Notes: a model not told the origin generated them from the sequence alone. DNA of 64,000 nucleotides from Buxus sempervirens (GCA_947561395.2 OX387195.1:23947126-24011125), one strand, 5' to 3'. Numbered from the stretch's first letter, positions 1-9,991 are shown. Made by a program: numbers and translations.

Positions 1-1380
1 GTGTTATGCCAATGCCTAGGCCCAGCCCAAGCTCAGGCCCATTGCCATCCCCTAACTTAATGAAGGAGCTAAAATCTAAATAAGATTTTTGATTATAAAA
101 GTCAGCATTGAGAATCTAGCTTTTCAAAATCCAAATTATAATCTAGAATGCACAAACCACAAACCCTACCGGATGACCCCGTTGCAATTGTTCGATTGGT
201 CTAGGTTGTGAAATTCATGATGTTAGGTCTAGTAGGTTATGTCTGGCTTAATTCCATGCCAAAAAAGTGTGTTTAAGTGTGTTTAGAATGTTTCGATTGA
301 GTTCAAGAAGTTACAGTTCAAACGGTGCCAAAATCGAAGTCAAAATGAAGATTTTATGGTTGGCGTTTGAAAGAGTTTGATGCACTGTTCGAACGTTCAG
401 TGATAAATTCAGTTGCAGAGAAACTCGAGAGTAACATTCAAGATCGTTAGAGTGGCCGTTCGAACGTCACAGGTTTTGAGGTGATTTGCAGACAAACTCG
501 AGAGTGCCGTTTGAGACCGTGAGAGCCGATGTTCGAACGATCGTTTATATTTAACCTGGTGTGAGAGTTGCGTTTGAACGAAACCATATAAGTTGTGTTT
601 ACGTATCGAACATGAGAGCGTGTTCAAGACCGTTCGAACGTTTGAACTTTCGAGTTGTAATTTCACTTATAAAAATTCCGATCTTTTTTTATTCTAATCC
701 AATTCTTCCTAGATTCCTTCCTAACCTATATAAGTATCCTTAAGACATACCAATACATCACTTAAGTCGTTTTTGAAACCCTAAATTTTCTTGTGTGAGG
801 AAGAGAAATTTCTCTCCTACTTTTCTACCTTTGAGCCATCAAACCTTCTATTAGTCCTTGTTTAAAGCTTTGGAGTTCGAAGTTGAGAAAGATTGCACAT
901 GGAAGTTCCCACAGTACCAGACGTGGACATTTAGCGTGATCGTGTAAGGAGATCTTCAGAATTCTAGAGTGCTACCGGTTGCAAATCTGAAGAGTTTTTC
1001 AAAAGCTTGACAAGTCAGTGAGTTTTAGAGTCCAATAAAGTTTGTTGAGTCGTCTGAACCACTTTGTAGGCCTTCATCTCATATTGGATCTTTAGGTGGC
1101 TCCTAGATAGCCCAAAGGGTTTTTCTCTAGTGAGAGTCTCATAGAGTTTTCCCTTCGTCACCAAATTGCTTGTCTTGTTTATTTCTTTATATGCTTTAAT
1201 TGTTTTATAATTTGGGTGGCATGCAACTTAGTTGTTATTTTCTGAAATTAATTTGAGGATTTGTTCATGCCTATTAATTAAGGACTTGTCCTTAATTAAT
1301 AGAAAACTTTTATTCCGCTGGGCTACACCTATTCAACCCCTCTAGGTGTATTTAGAGTCTAAACCGTATTTTTTCACATG
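1..1380 (+). mobile_element. Possible LTR remnant (solo or truncated by window edge)
   Basis: No gene is recognised here. The segment has a TATA-like stretch near 727, and near 1315-1350 a 'ctattcaacccctctaggtgt' type stretch that resembles the 3' part of many plant LTRs. Several GTTCGAACG-like motifs recur between 380 and 650. The left end is cut by the window edge, so terminal repeats and target duplication cannot be tested. The call is an inference from sequence style; unclassified intergenic DNA is the alternative. Confidence 0.3.
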
Positions 1381-1479
1381 ATATTATTCAATAACTAATT
1401 TAATAACTTCGCATTAATTACATGTAATAACTTAATAATATGAGAGTCTTGTCGTTTTGCTTGAAGGTGCACCCAGTAC

Positions 1480-2540
1480 CCAACTAGATACTGGATAATT
1501 TTTTAAGGGATGTAAGAATTAAAAAAAGTTTGGATACCGGAGCAGATTGGCTAGTTGAACCTCTGATTAGAACGTTACTGCCTAAATTTGAATATCAATC
1601 CAGATTGGTTATTAAATTGGCGGGTAAAATCTGCATGCTGGCAGGTAAGATCACGATGAATTTTAAGTCACTCTGAATCAGGTTCTTTATTTATATTTAA
1701 TTAATTACGTTGAGATGCCTTCCAAGAGTTTTGGTTTGAACCACCGGTTGAGCGGTTTAAACCAGATCAGCCAGTTCAATCCAGCATCTGATTTTTAGAA
1801 CATTTGTTTCCACAATTACTAAATTCATGCTCTTAGTACAAATTTTTAGGGAGTCGAATTAGGGTCTAGCGGGTGAAATAGAATATCTGAGCGGTTCAAA
1901 TTAACCGAGTTTGTCCGAGTAACCCATTTATAATCAAACCGGCTGGCTTGGGTTGAATGCACACAACCTGAGCCATTTCTGGCCGTACCCCAGCTCCTTG
2001 CCACCATAGATCCCTCGATCAATTGTTAGAATGAAACTGCTATGCTTGCATGAGCCAATAATTTGACTTATTGGTAAGTGAATGCCAAATGCAAGTTAAA
2101 TTTGTTTATGTCAATGAGTCATATAGCTATCAAATTAAGAAGCCTTCAAGAACCTTATGTATCAAGTTTTTAACACCTTGGTCTAAATAGTTTTCCTTGT
2201 TAATTAGTTTAAAACACTGTTTAATTTAAACATATTACATATATATGTTAGCGGCAAGATATACTTTCATCACTCAAAATTAGCTGTAATAATAATTAAC
2301 AGGGTTTATAATTACGGACTTTGACCCTATTTTCACGGAGAAACAAGCTACCATTTTAATATTCCCAGGCTGTTTCCACTACTTCCCCTTCCTCGTACGG
2401 TCTGATCTGGTACTTATTCTTTTTTTTTTGGTAGAATGATTTGATACTTATTCCAAACCTGCCTTTAACTCAAATGGACATTAAATCCTTTTGACATTAT
2501 TTTCTCTTTTATTGAGTCAAGCCAACCAGCCAAGTTCCCC
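1480..2540 (+). repeat. Spacer repeat of the peptide-gene cluster, copy 1
   Basis: This non-coding spacer is similar to 10,140-11,560 and 15,400-17,600, all in the same orientation. Shared blocks include the 'accggttg...ggttaaaccagatca' stretch near 1745, 10,355 and 15,620, and the 'caaccagcc' block near 2525, 11,535 and 17,600. It shows that the cluster grew by duplication of multi-kilobase segments. No reading frame of note is present. Confidence 0.65.
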
Positions 2541-2560
2541 AAACTAGTAGAAGGAAAGAA

Positions 2561-2768
2561 ACGGGCGGATGCCCTCGCGTATTTTGCTTTGGATAGGTAT
2601 AGTTGCCTTTTGGGCTCTGTCCCCTTCCTTTCTGGTTAATTGATAGGTATAGTTGCCTTTTGGGCTCTGTCCCCTTCCTTTCTGGTTAATTGTCTTTTTG
2701 ATGAAAGAAGGGATGTGATGTATGTTCGGTCTCAGAAATAAATTCTCTTTTTCCATTAAAAAAAAAAT
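2561..2768 (+). mobile_element. 5'-truncated LINE 3' end with TSD
   Basis: A ~208-bp insert ends in a poly(A) run and is flanked by a 21-bp target duplication with one mismatch (2540-2560 and 2769-2789, CAAACTAGTAGAAGG...). The matching spacers near 11,545 and 17,605 lack the insert, so they are empty sites. It contains a 51-bp sequence repeated twice in tandem (about 2591-2692). It is too short to keep a recognisable protein domain, so LINE is inferred from the poly(A) tail and long TSD; a SINE or processed transcript is possible. Confidence 0.65.
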
Positions 2769-2970
2769 CAAACTAGTAGAAGGGAAGAATGTTTTGAAAA
2801 AATTGCTTCCTCAAAGGAATCTTAAAAACAATAATAATAAATATTATTTAAAAAAAGGTATTAGAAATTCGGACATCTGTCAGATGGCCTCTCGGCCTTT
2901 TGAGATATGGTCTAATGTGGTACTTATCCCAAACCTGCCTTTAACGTGAGCATTTCTTCTAGAGCCATAA

Positions 2971-2996
2971 TCCGGTGGTTCAGTGAAACCACCGGA
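2971..2996. repeat. Perfect 10-bp-arm hairpin upstream of peptide gene 1
   Basis: Arms TCCGGTGGTT (2971-2980) and AACCACCGGA (2987-2996) flank a 6-base loop. It lies about 225 bp before the start codon of the gene at 3222 and about 45 bp before a TATA-like tatttaag near 3041. It could be a remnant of a small foldback element or a regulatory palindrome; no function can be assigned. Confidence 0.5.
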
Positions 2997-3221
2997 TGAG
3001 ATGCATTTTGGGGTGTGGACCCTACTATTGAAAATGCCATCTATTTAAGCGCTCTCCCACGCTCTTCGTCTCTTGCGACTTACCGGCCATTCTTCTTCCT
3101 TTGCCTTTCTTACTTCTCTTCTGGAATCCATCTTGCATGACCTGAATCACTCCTCTCTTAAGTTTCTGAGCTTCCTTGACCGATTCTTCTAAATCTTCCC
3201 TTCATTAATTCATATCTATCC

Positions 3222-3527
3222 ATGGCTATTCATAGAAGAAAACTTTTTACAGTACTCTTCCTTGTCTCTTTTTTCTCAATTTCTACTTTCCAGCAACTCA
3301 CTGCAGCTAGGCCGTTGGAAGGACAGGAATGGTTGAAGAAAGATGCTCTTGTGTCGCAGTCCCTTCAGAAGGGCTCAATACCATCCTCCAGACCTTCTTG
3401 CGGCACCCACATCCCGAAAGGCCGATGTACATTGAGTGAGATGAACATCGCCGACGGGGTCGCTTTTGCACCACCTGCAACTCCTGATGTCAATCCTCAT
3501 ATGGATGCAACTCCTGATGTCCACTGA
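3222..3527 (+). CDS. Secreted CTNIP/SCREW-like peptide precursor, type A, chimeric 3' end
   Basis: A single-exon gene for a 101-residue precursor. Residues 1-29 form a signal peptide (basic MAIHRRK start, then LFTVLFLVSFFS), probably cut after the Ala pair before RPLEG. The conserved block is near residues 56-73: P-S-C-G-T-H-I-P-K-G-R-C-T-L-S-E-M-N. The two cysteines and HIP match the other copies and recall CTNIP/SCREW phytocytokines perceived at the cell surface by HSL3; this link is from memory. The tail carries a short repeat (ATPDV) and then stops. From about 3520 the DNA switches to the 3' end of a type-C gene, which would read on in another frame (CPLKEMNFAGQ...) to a stop near 3604. 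The gene is thus an A/C recombinant whose active block is intact but whose tail is altered. A TATA-like tatttaag lies near 3041. Confidence 0.6.
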   Translation: MAIHRRKLFTVLFLVSFFSISTFQQLTAARPLEGQEWLKKDALVSQSLQKGSIPSSRPSCGTHIPKGRCTLSEMNIADGVAFAPPATPDVNPHMDATPDVH

Positions 3528-4330
3528 AAGAGATGAACTTTGCCGGCCAGGTTGCTACCGGACCTCCGCCATTTCCCCGTGGAGTTTCGAGCACTTGAAC
3601 TCAATTTGGGGCGGTTACATGACTTCAACCAAAAAAAAAAGACTGACAATAAATATATTTTAACCTTCACAAGTTTTAATTTGTTTACAGGGTCTGTAAT
3701 GTGATCTAATGGGTGGATTGGTGATCACTGAAAATAAAGAGAATGTTGTTTTATGAGGTTTCTTGTGTAATGTATTTGGTTGCTTGTTTTTATTACAAAT
3801 AAAATTAATTTCGTTGATGTATTTGGTTGCTTGATGTCATTACAAATAAAATTAATTTCGTTGTACTTGGAAGATTGTATGAATATAGGCATAGAAGAAC
3901 AAGCCCCATCAAAAAGTTCAGTAAGCTCAAGATAATGGATATTTCTGTTTAAATGCCTCGTTTTCATTCCTTTGCTGCTTCTTAGTCAATTGTGCGTATA
4001 GTTTCATGCAAAGATCATTTCAATCAATGTGAATTCTAAGATTTTCTTAATTTCGTCAAAAATTTTCTTTCATTTCAAACTCCTAGTCTATAAGATCAAA
4101 TTCAGTTCAAGGGTTTTATTCCTTATACACTTAGGGGCGACAAGGATGCATCCTTCATGTTTCTCTAGTGAATAGGCAAATTGCATGTTTTTTTGGTTTT
4201 TTCCTTCTGTGTGAAACAATGTAATATACCCAAACATACTTTTCAGGGCAAGATTAATCATCTAGTGGATCGATAAGCAAGGGCAAAGTTTTCCTTCATC
4301 GGTCTAGTGATATGATCCTCTGTCCAAGCT
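3528..4330 (+). repeat. Type-C 3' end and downstream flank fused to gene 1
   Basis: This stretch begins with the last ~80 coding bases and 3' flank of a type-C gene and matches the reverse complement of 13,480-14,250 (downstream of the gene at 14,182) and partly 8,270-8,980. It shows an inverted duplication relative to the rest of the cluster. No independent gene is seen. Confidence 0.6.
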
Positions 4331-4368
4331 TAATACGCCGACCCAAGTGGTGTGTGTGGTTGGAAATA

Positions 4369-5468
4369 ATGGCTAGCAATTTTCACCATTTTGACTCTTA
4401 TGGGTCTTCAACAACTTGCAGCGAAGAGAATTTTGGAAGGGGAGCAATGGTTGATGGAAGAAGTTGTCATGCTGGAATCTCTCCAAAGGGGTAAATTAGT
4501 TCCATCCTCCAAACCTTCCTGTAATACTCACATCCCTTCAAGTCATTGTCCACTGAGTGAGATAAACTTTGCTGGTGGCTACTTTATCACATCCCTTCAA
4601 CCAGGTACGATGCGATAAAGTAGTATGGAAACCATCACCTTCAGGAGTCTTCTCCATTAAATCAACTTACAATGCATTAAGGATGGTCTCTCCGAAAGTG
4701 GTATGGAATAAGATTGTGTGGTTTAAGGACAATATTCCACGACATGCATTTATTCTTTGGACAGCCATTCACCAAAGGATTCTTACTCAAGACAGGCTTC
4801 AACATTTGAATATCATTGCTAGATCCCGATGTGTACTATGTCAAGCAACTCATGAGGACCTTGACCACCTCTTTTTCCAATGTGATTATTCAAAACAAAT
4901 TTGGTCAAGAGTAATGGGAAAAAATGGAATTTTTGTTCGGCCAACTCATTGGGATCAAGTTATTGAATGGGCAGTTGTGAATCTTCAAGGTAAAGGTCTT
5001 ATACCATCGGTAAAGAAGGCATCACTTGCAGCAATGACTTATCATGTTTGGAGAGAAAGGAACCGAAGACTATTTCAAAGCAAAGCTACCCCGGTGGAAA
5101 ATCTGGTGGGATTAATTACCATGGACATAAGCATGAGATTTTTGTATATCCGTGAAGGAGTTAGAGACAATAGCTCAAACAGAATTTTTTGTACAAATTG
5201 GAATCTACACCCGAACTTCATCTAGATTGGGGTTTTAGATTTTGTAAGTGTCTCTCTTGAGTGGGAGCGCTATGTTTTTTTTCTTTACTTGTAACCCCTT
5301 GTAAATCTTTACTGATATATATACAGTACTAACTTTCCAAAAAAAAAAAACTTTGCTGGTGGCCGAGTTTCTACCGTGCCGCCTGCAGTTCCTGGTGTTA
5401 TTGGCAATATTGGCACAGATTATACCAATAAGGAGACTACAAAACAAGGTTCTATTTCGATCACTTGA
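4369..5468 (+). pseudogene. Type-B peptide gene, broken by deletion and LINE insertion
   Basis: A relic of a type-B CTNIP/SCREW-like gene, best compared with the whole copy at 18,865-19,173. The start (ATGGCTAGC at 4369) is kept, but about 30 bases of the signal-peptide coding region are missing, which loses the frame. The central part (LEGEQWLMEE..., then SKPSCNTHIPSSHCPLSEIN at about 4430-4565) is still readable. A LINE then splits the gene at 4580. After the LINE the type-B tail resumes (5364 onward, GRVSTVPPAVPGVIGNIGT...) and ends at TGA 5466-5468. The two independent lesions make it non-functional. The downstream flank to about 5,930 matches that of genes 12,722 and 18,865. Confidence 0.75.
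4580..5350 (+). mobile_element. 5'-truncated L1-type LINE with zf-RVT domain inside the type-B gene
   Basis: An insert of about 770 bp flanked by a 16-bp target duplication AAACTTTGCTGGTGGC (4564-4579 and 5348-5363) and ending in poly(A) at 5339-5350. It encodes an open frame to TAG 5223-5225 containing the zinc-binding region found at the end of plant LINE reverse transcriptases (C-x2-C near RCVLCQ, then H...C in DHLFFQCDYSKQIW) and the AAMTYHVWRERNRR block. The 5' junction is unusual: about 30 bases of filler include a 14-nt copy of nearby host sequence and an inverted repeat of the LINE start (see findings). The uninterrupted frame and good TSD indicate a fairly recent insertion. Confidence 0.9.
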
Positions 5469-5939
5469 ACAACATTCCCTGTGGTTAATTACCTGAGTTC
5501 AGGAGGAAAAAAAAAACAAAATGACGATAATTAGATAGAGTTTAACCTTCACAAGCTTCTTTTATGGGTTTTTTTAGTACTGTGATGTATTTAGTTGGTT
5601 AGTGACTCTGAAAATAAAAATGAGTTCGACATTTTATGGGGTTTGTAGTTCATACTCTGATGTATTTGGTTGGTGGTGTCACTGCAAACAAAAATGAATT
5701 TCAAAGTACTTGAAATTTGACGAATATGGTCTTAATTGGAAGACAAGCTCCATGCATCAAAAACTTAATTAACGTTATATATATTGGCAGCTTTAATATT
5801 GAAAAATGTTTTCATTCAAGGCTATAGTGCACAGCCATGTCCCGGACACTTTGCTTGCTAGTTCTAATTATGCATGCATGTTCTCACTACATGGCCTACA
5901 CGGGGCCGATCGAGATCAACCTGAACGAGTATCATGGAG

Positions 5940-6136
5940 ATGAAGACCATTTCTACCTTCCTCTTCAAAGTTAATTTTGCTGTGTGGTTTGACTCAAGTC
6001 AGTCAAAAGTTCATAATGAAACTTCAAAACATAGTCGATTCAACAATTGGAGATTTAGCTATATATGGATTCATAAATACGAAGCTCCTCCTTCATAAAG
6101 TCCTTCCCTCCATTCAGCTGCATATATTCTCTTACA
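5940..6136 (+). promoter_or_regulatory. Orphan type-A peptide-gene promoter
   Basis: This matches the promoter and 5' leader of the type-A genes at 11,772-12,104 and 17,840-18,170. It has a close inverted pair of W-box cores (TTTGACTCAAGTCAGTCAAA, 5988-6007), a TATA box (ctatatatgg near 6058-6067) and a leader ending in the 'cagctgcatatat' block. No peptide gene follows: at 6137 it runs into a 22-bp minisatellite. It sits after the broken type-B gene just as genes 4 and 7 follow type-B genes 5 and 8, so it marks a tenth, body-less locus. Confidence 0.65.
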
Positions 6137-6600
6137 TGGTTACAAGTCTCACCATGCCCCGTTACAAGTCCTACCATGCTTGGTTATAAGTTCCACCATG
6201 CCCCGTTACAAGTTCTACCATGCTTGGTTATAAGTCCTACCATGTCTGGTTACAAGTCCCACTATGCCCCGTTACAAGTCCTACCATGGTTACAAGTCCC
6301 ACCATGCCCCGTTACAAGTCCTACCATGCCTAATTACAAGTCCCACCATGCCTAATTACAAGTCCCACCATGCCCCGTTACCAGTCCCACCATGCCTGGT
6401 TGTCCCACCTCACCATTCCCCGTTACAAGTCCCACCATGCTTAGTTACAAGTCTTACCATGCCTAATTACAAGTCCCACCATGCCCTGTTACAAGTCCTA
6501 CCATGCTTAGTTACAAGTCCCACCATGTCCAGTTACAAGTCCCATCATGCTCCGTTACAAGTCCCACCATGCCTGGTTACAAGTCCCACCATGCCCGGTC
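6137..6600 (+). repeat. 22-bp minisatellite, about 21 copies
   Basis: Tandem copies of a 22-bp unit close to GTTACAAGTCCCACCATGCC plus two bases, with variation at cc/ta and c/t positions. It begins exactly where the orphan type-A promoter ends. Open frames across it arise from the repeat and are not taken as a gene. Confidence 0.95.
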
Positions 6601-7789
6601 TTTAAATTTTTAAAGATTGCAACAACAAAAAAAACACTAAGTGTGACGATTTTGGGACGATTTGCACACGCTTGAGCTAGAGGTTCAAATTCTAAGCATG
6701 TTGTGAGCGCTTTCGGGACGATTTGCACACGCTCGACCGTTAACCATGTTTGCACAAACTCAGAAACCCGAGAGTGACGCTTTCTACGCGATTTTGGTGC
6801 ACTCGAGCATAAGGCAAAAACTCAAAAAAACAAAGAAACCCCAATCATTTTTTATTTGGTCTCGTGATTTTGGTTTGGGACCAACTGGTTGATTTGTTTT
6901 GGGTTGGAAGACCGGTTGGTCTTTGTCGACCTGTGGTAAAAAACGAATGAAGGTCTCGTGCATGTCACGAGACCTTCATAATCCACACGTCCCTTTGCCA
7001 TTTGGGCCGTAAAAAAGCCATAGAGACGCTTGCCGTAGAGGAAATCGATCGCAATCGAACAGGGTCCGCTTTTCTCCAAATTACATTTATACCCCTGAAA
7101 CAAATTTACATTTGTCTGGTCGGTGCAATGTGTAATGTTGTCGCCCACTCTTTAAAATTCTCCAATTAGATAAAATCATATGTAAGAAGGATGCCTTGAA
7201 GAATGAAGGGCCTACTCATCCACTAGTCACCTAAGTAAGAAATTGAGCTCTAACAAAATGTAGTGCTTGATGGCTTTGGAAGCCAATATGGTTTTCTTCC
7301 TTTGCCCAGCTCCTTTCGATTTATCATTATCATTAATTGTATAGATTAAATTTGTGTTGACTTATATAACACTTGTCATTAATTATTGCCATGAATTTCT
7401 TAATATTTACAATGATTTTGTGGAAAAATATGCAAGCAACAGAGCAAGGAGGTGCAGAAATACATTCTTCTAATACGCAACCGTCAAATAAATGAGCAAT
7501 GGTGGAAAGCTGAAGATAGACTATTTTTAGTTCTTTTTCTCTTTTTTACAAGAACAAAATGAACTAATTGTATGAAATTTTGCTTTGCAATATGTAAATA
7601 ATTTTGGATTTCAAAATATTACATTTCATTTGTACTTCATATTTTTATCAAAGTATCATAAATTACTGGTATATTACAATTGTTGACAGGTATAAAATTA
7701 TATGAATGTTTGTGTATATTCTTTGAATTACTTTATAAATTAATTAAAGGTCATGATAGATATATAAAAGAAGTTGAAGAATGGTGCCT
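6601..7789. other. Intergenic DNA, no gene recognised
   Basis: The part 6,640-6,800 has two or three diverged copies of a 'gggacgatttgcacacgct' motif about 75 bp apart. A minus-strand open frame at 6852-7148 has no recognisable domain and no homologue elsewhere in the window. The remainder is AT-rich. Confidence 0.5.
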
Positions 7790-8044
7790 TTTGTGGGAGT
7801 TTTTTTAAAAACGCCATTAAAAAAAATGATCTTCAAAACTATATTTTTAGCGGCCACTAAAACTTATGAAATGCCAACAAATCCTCTCCTATCTGTCGGT
7901 TTGGGACGTGGGGTGTTATATATATTTATTTATTTTTTAAAAAATGGGTTTTTTTAGCTACATAATTCGGTGACAAGCCAATTGGTGGTGGAAACCTTTA
8001 GCGGCGCTCCTTGTCTACCACTAAAAGAGTACATTTTTTAGTGT
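7790..8044 (-). mobile_element. CACTA-type (En/Spm) terminal remnant, tentative
   Basis: Read on the minus strand the segment starts CACTAAAAAATG at 8044 and contains repeated CGCCGCTAAA/GCCACTAAAA-like subterminal motifs (near 7855 and 7998), as in plant CACTA transposons. The other end was not found, so only a fragment is claimed. Confidence 0.35.
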
Positions 8045-8049
8045 AATTG

Positions 8050-8470
8050 GAAGGCTATGGTTCATCGATCCTATAAAAAGTTATAAATTATGTCTTTTAA
8101 TATCAATCACAAAATCAAAAAGTCAAAATAATTGTTTGATTTTCTTTGTAAACAACCAAACAGCAAAAAGTGATTTCTTAAAAAATTTCTTCTTCTTTTC
8201 TCTAGCAAACAAAACAACAGAAATTACCTTCATTTCATTTCTTTTCCTTTTGGGATTTCTTTTCTTTTCTCCCCAAATCCAAGGCTCTAAACACAACCTA
8301 AGAAGCAGCAAGGGAATGAAAATGAGGCAATTAGGCAGAAATATCCATTATCTTGAACTCTCTGAACTTTTGATGGGGCTTGTTCTTCTGAGCCTATATT
8401 CATACAATCTTCAATTACAGCGAAATTAATTTTATTTGTAATGACATCAATTCATTTGTAATGACAACAA
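8050..8470. repeat. Type-C downstream flank with MITE-like AT-rich segment
   Basis: 8,270-8,470 resembles 13,790-13,990 and, inverted, 3,780-3,970, all downstream of type-C coding ends. 8,110-8,310 is T/A-rich and ends in a 'cttttctccccaaatcca...aacacaacctaag' block like one terminus of the element at 43,460-44,152. Confidence 0.4.
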
Positions 8471-8486
8471 GCAATTAACCAAATAC

Positions 8487-8696
8487 TCTTTTTTTTTTTT
8501 TTTTGGAAAAGAAAAGGAGAAACATTGCATTACTACTGTAAAACTGGAGCACATTTGGGGAACGAACGACCGGAAAAATCATCCTTCAAAGGGATAGAAA
8601 TGGTAGAAGGAAAATTTCTGAACCGAAGACAGGAGAAAAAGTCAAGAGCAAATTGGCGAGACAATCCGCAACACAATTTGCGTCACGGTAAATGTG
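8487..8696 (-). mobile_element. 5'-truncated LINE (RNase H tail), perfect 16-bp TSD
   Basis: A ~210-bp insert with poly(T) on the plus strand, so the element lies on the minus strand. The flanks are a perfect 16-bp duplication GCAATTAACCAAATAC (8471-8486 and 8697-8712). The minus strand reads VTRDANCVADCLANL, the conserved C-terminal part of the RNase H domain of plant L1-like elements (R-x-A-N-x-x-A-D-x-L-A). The perfect TSD argues for a young insertion. Confidence 0.85.
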
Positions 8697-8899
8697 GCAA
8701 TTAACCAAATACAATCACACTAGAAAACGCATAAAACACCACAGTGTTATTTTTATTTTCAGTGTCACCAAGCCGCCAAATAAGATCAAATTACAAACTC
8801 TATAAACAAATTAAATTAAACCTTGTGAAGGTTAAAATATGTTTATTGTCAGTCATTTTTCTTTTGCTGAAGTCCTGTAACCACGCCAATTAATTGACT

Positions 8900-9190
8900 T
8901 CAAGTGCTCGAAACCTGACGGGGAAAGGCCGGCGGTCCTGTGGCAACCTGGCCGGCAAATTTCATCTCATTCAGTGGACAATGACTTCCAGAGATGTGAC
9001 CTTTACAAGAAGGTGCGGACGGTGGTACTGGACCCTTCTGGAAGGATGCCAATATGACACCTTCTTCCATCACCCACAGCTTATCTCCTTCCAAAGGCCT
9101 TGTCGCTGCAAGTTGTTGATAGCCTGCAAGAGAGAAAATGGTGACAATCACAAGAACTGTAAAAAGGTTTTTTCCATGAGAGTAGTCCAT
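8900..9190 (-). CDS. Secreted CTNIP/SCREW-like peptide precursor, type C
   Basis: A single-exon gene for 96 residues. Residues 1-30 are a signal peptide (MDYSHGKN, hydrophobic LFTVLVIVTIFSLAG, then QQLAATRPLEG). The conserved block reads P-S-C-K-G-H-I-S-G-S-H-C-P-L-N-E-M, so both cysteines are kept but the usual Pro of HIP is Ser. The tail is FAGQVATGPPAFPRQVSST. A TATA box (ctataaatac on the minus strand) lies near 9298-9307. Promoter and flank are shared with the gene at 14,182. The protein is probably secreted and processed near the C-terminus; the HIS variant may change receptor binding. The start follows the only in-frame Met before the signal sequence. Confidence 0.6.
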   Translation of the reverse strand: MDYSHGKNLFTVLVIVTIFSLAGYQQLAATRPLEGDKLWVMEEGVILASFQKGPVPPSAPSCKGHISGSHCPLNEMKFAGQVATGPPAFPRQVSST

Positions 9191-9199
9191 GGCTATCTT

Positions 9200-9760
9200 G
9201 AAATAAATGGAATGTGTATCAAGAGTTTGGTTTGGCCTTCTGTGTATCTCTATTTCTGTAGGAATCTGGGTTGTTGACGGGCTTAAGAGGACTGTGTGTA
9301 TTTATAGTTGTAGATTCTGCTTTCTCCATGACTCTGTTAGAATTGAAGCTTGTTGACAGGGGCGACCAAGGTTTGAAGTTTGAACCAGGACGCTTTTAAA
9401 TCAAACGAACGAAACACGGAAGGCGAGACAGAATTACTTTGAAGAGGAAGGTTGAGACTACACGGACAGGAATACGTGTGAGTGATGCATCGCATCACCA
9501 GGACCAAAGCACTAAAAGGGCAGCCTATATGGTGGAACATAAATCTTGATATTGTTGACCAACCAATAATAGTACGCTAATCCAACGGCTAGAAATTAAA
9601 CAAAGATAATAAACGTTGATGGGCTCTTGGATCTTCTTGATTTGGGAAAATGCTGACGACACTAGGCAACGTAATGCACCCATTTAGATAGACGTAAACC
9701 CAACGCTACCGTTGAGCATTTATCAACCCTCTGAATTGTTGAAAAACTATGGTTTGGTCG
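9200..9760 (-). repeat. Type-C promoter/upstream duplication (pair with 14,480-15,030)
   Basis: The type-C promoter region and about 500 bp of upstream DNA are near-identical to 14,480-15,030, including blocks near 9,350 ('gaagcttgttgacaggggcga') and 9,600. This shows that genes 8,900 and 14,182 arose from one duplicated segment. Similarity continues, with a MITE inserted only here, to about 10,070 versus 15,300. Confidence 0.75.
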
Positions 9761-9857
9761 TTATATTATTGTTGTGGAACGAACAGAAATAAAACGAAAT
9801 TAACGGCAAATAAAGTAAATACGAGACGCGCTTTAAGTGGAAAAAACTCTTAATGAT

Positions 9858-9991
9858 GAGTGGGCATCGTCTACAGCCCCCGCTGTAAACAGCCCCTCAC
9901 ATGAATGGTGTGGGGCCCCCCAAATGAATGGTGGGGCCCACATGGAATGTGAGGGGCTGTTTACAGCCCCCGCTGTAGAGGATGCATGCTC
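9858..9991. mobile_element. Foldback MITE 1, 9-bp TSD
   Basis: A 134-bp palindromic element flanked by CTTAATGAT (9849-9857 and 9992-10000), a 9-bp duplication typical of Mutator-like elements. The terminal repeats share GCATCGTCTACAGC-like sequence, each end carries a small stem (TACAGC-CCCC-GCTGTA), and the middle is a long GC-rich palindrome (cagcccctcaca ... tgtgaggggctg). The duplicated partner region near 15,210 lacks it, so it postdates the type-C duplication. No coding capacity. Confidence 0.75.

Noticed and set aside
2880-2945. Possible U2 snRNA 5' fragment (TCTCGGCCTTTTG followed by a gtggtacttatc-like stretch)
   Set aside because: Thirteen bases match the remembered plant U2 start, but the following sequence needs several changes and gaps, and part of it is a local duplicate of 2,413-2,472. 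Too weak to annotate.
3222-3527. Alternative reading as IDA, CEP or PIP-type peptide precursors
   Set aside because: Those families end in Pro/Gly-rich SGPS motifs without paired cysteines. Here the conserved part is a two-cysteine HIP block followed by a variable tail.
6264-6605. 113-residue open frame rich in PRYKSYH-like repeats
   Set aside because: It is the translation of the 22-bp minisatellite; frame length follows from repeat composition, with no signal or domain.
8900-9277. Plus-strand frame of 127 residues opposite the type-C gene, and the similar one at 14,254-14,553
   Set aside because: Antisense shadows of the type-C precursors; the minus-strand frames have signal peptides and the cysteine block.
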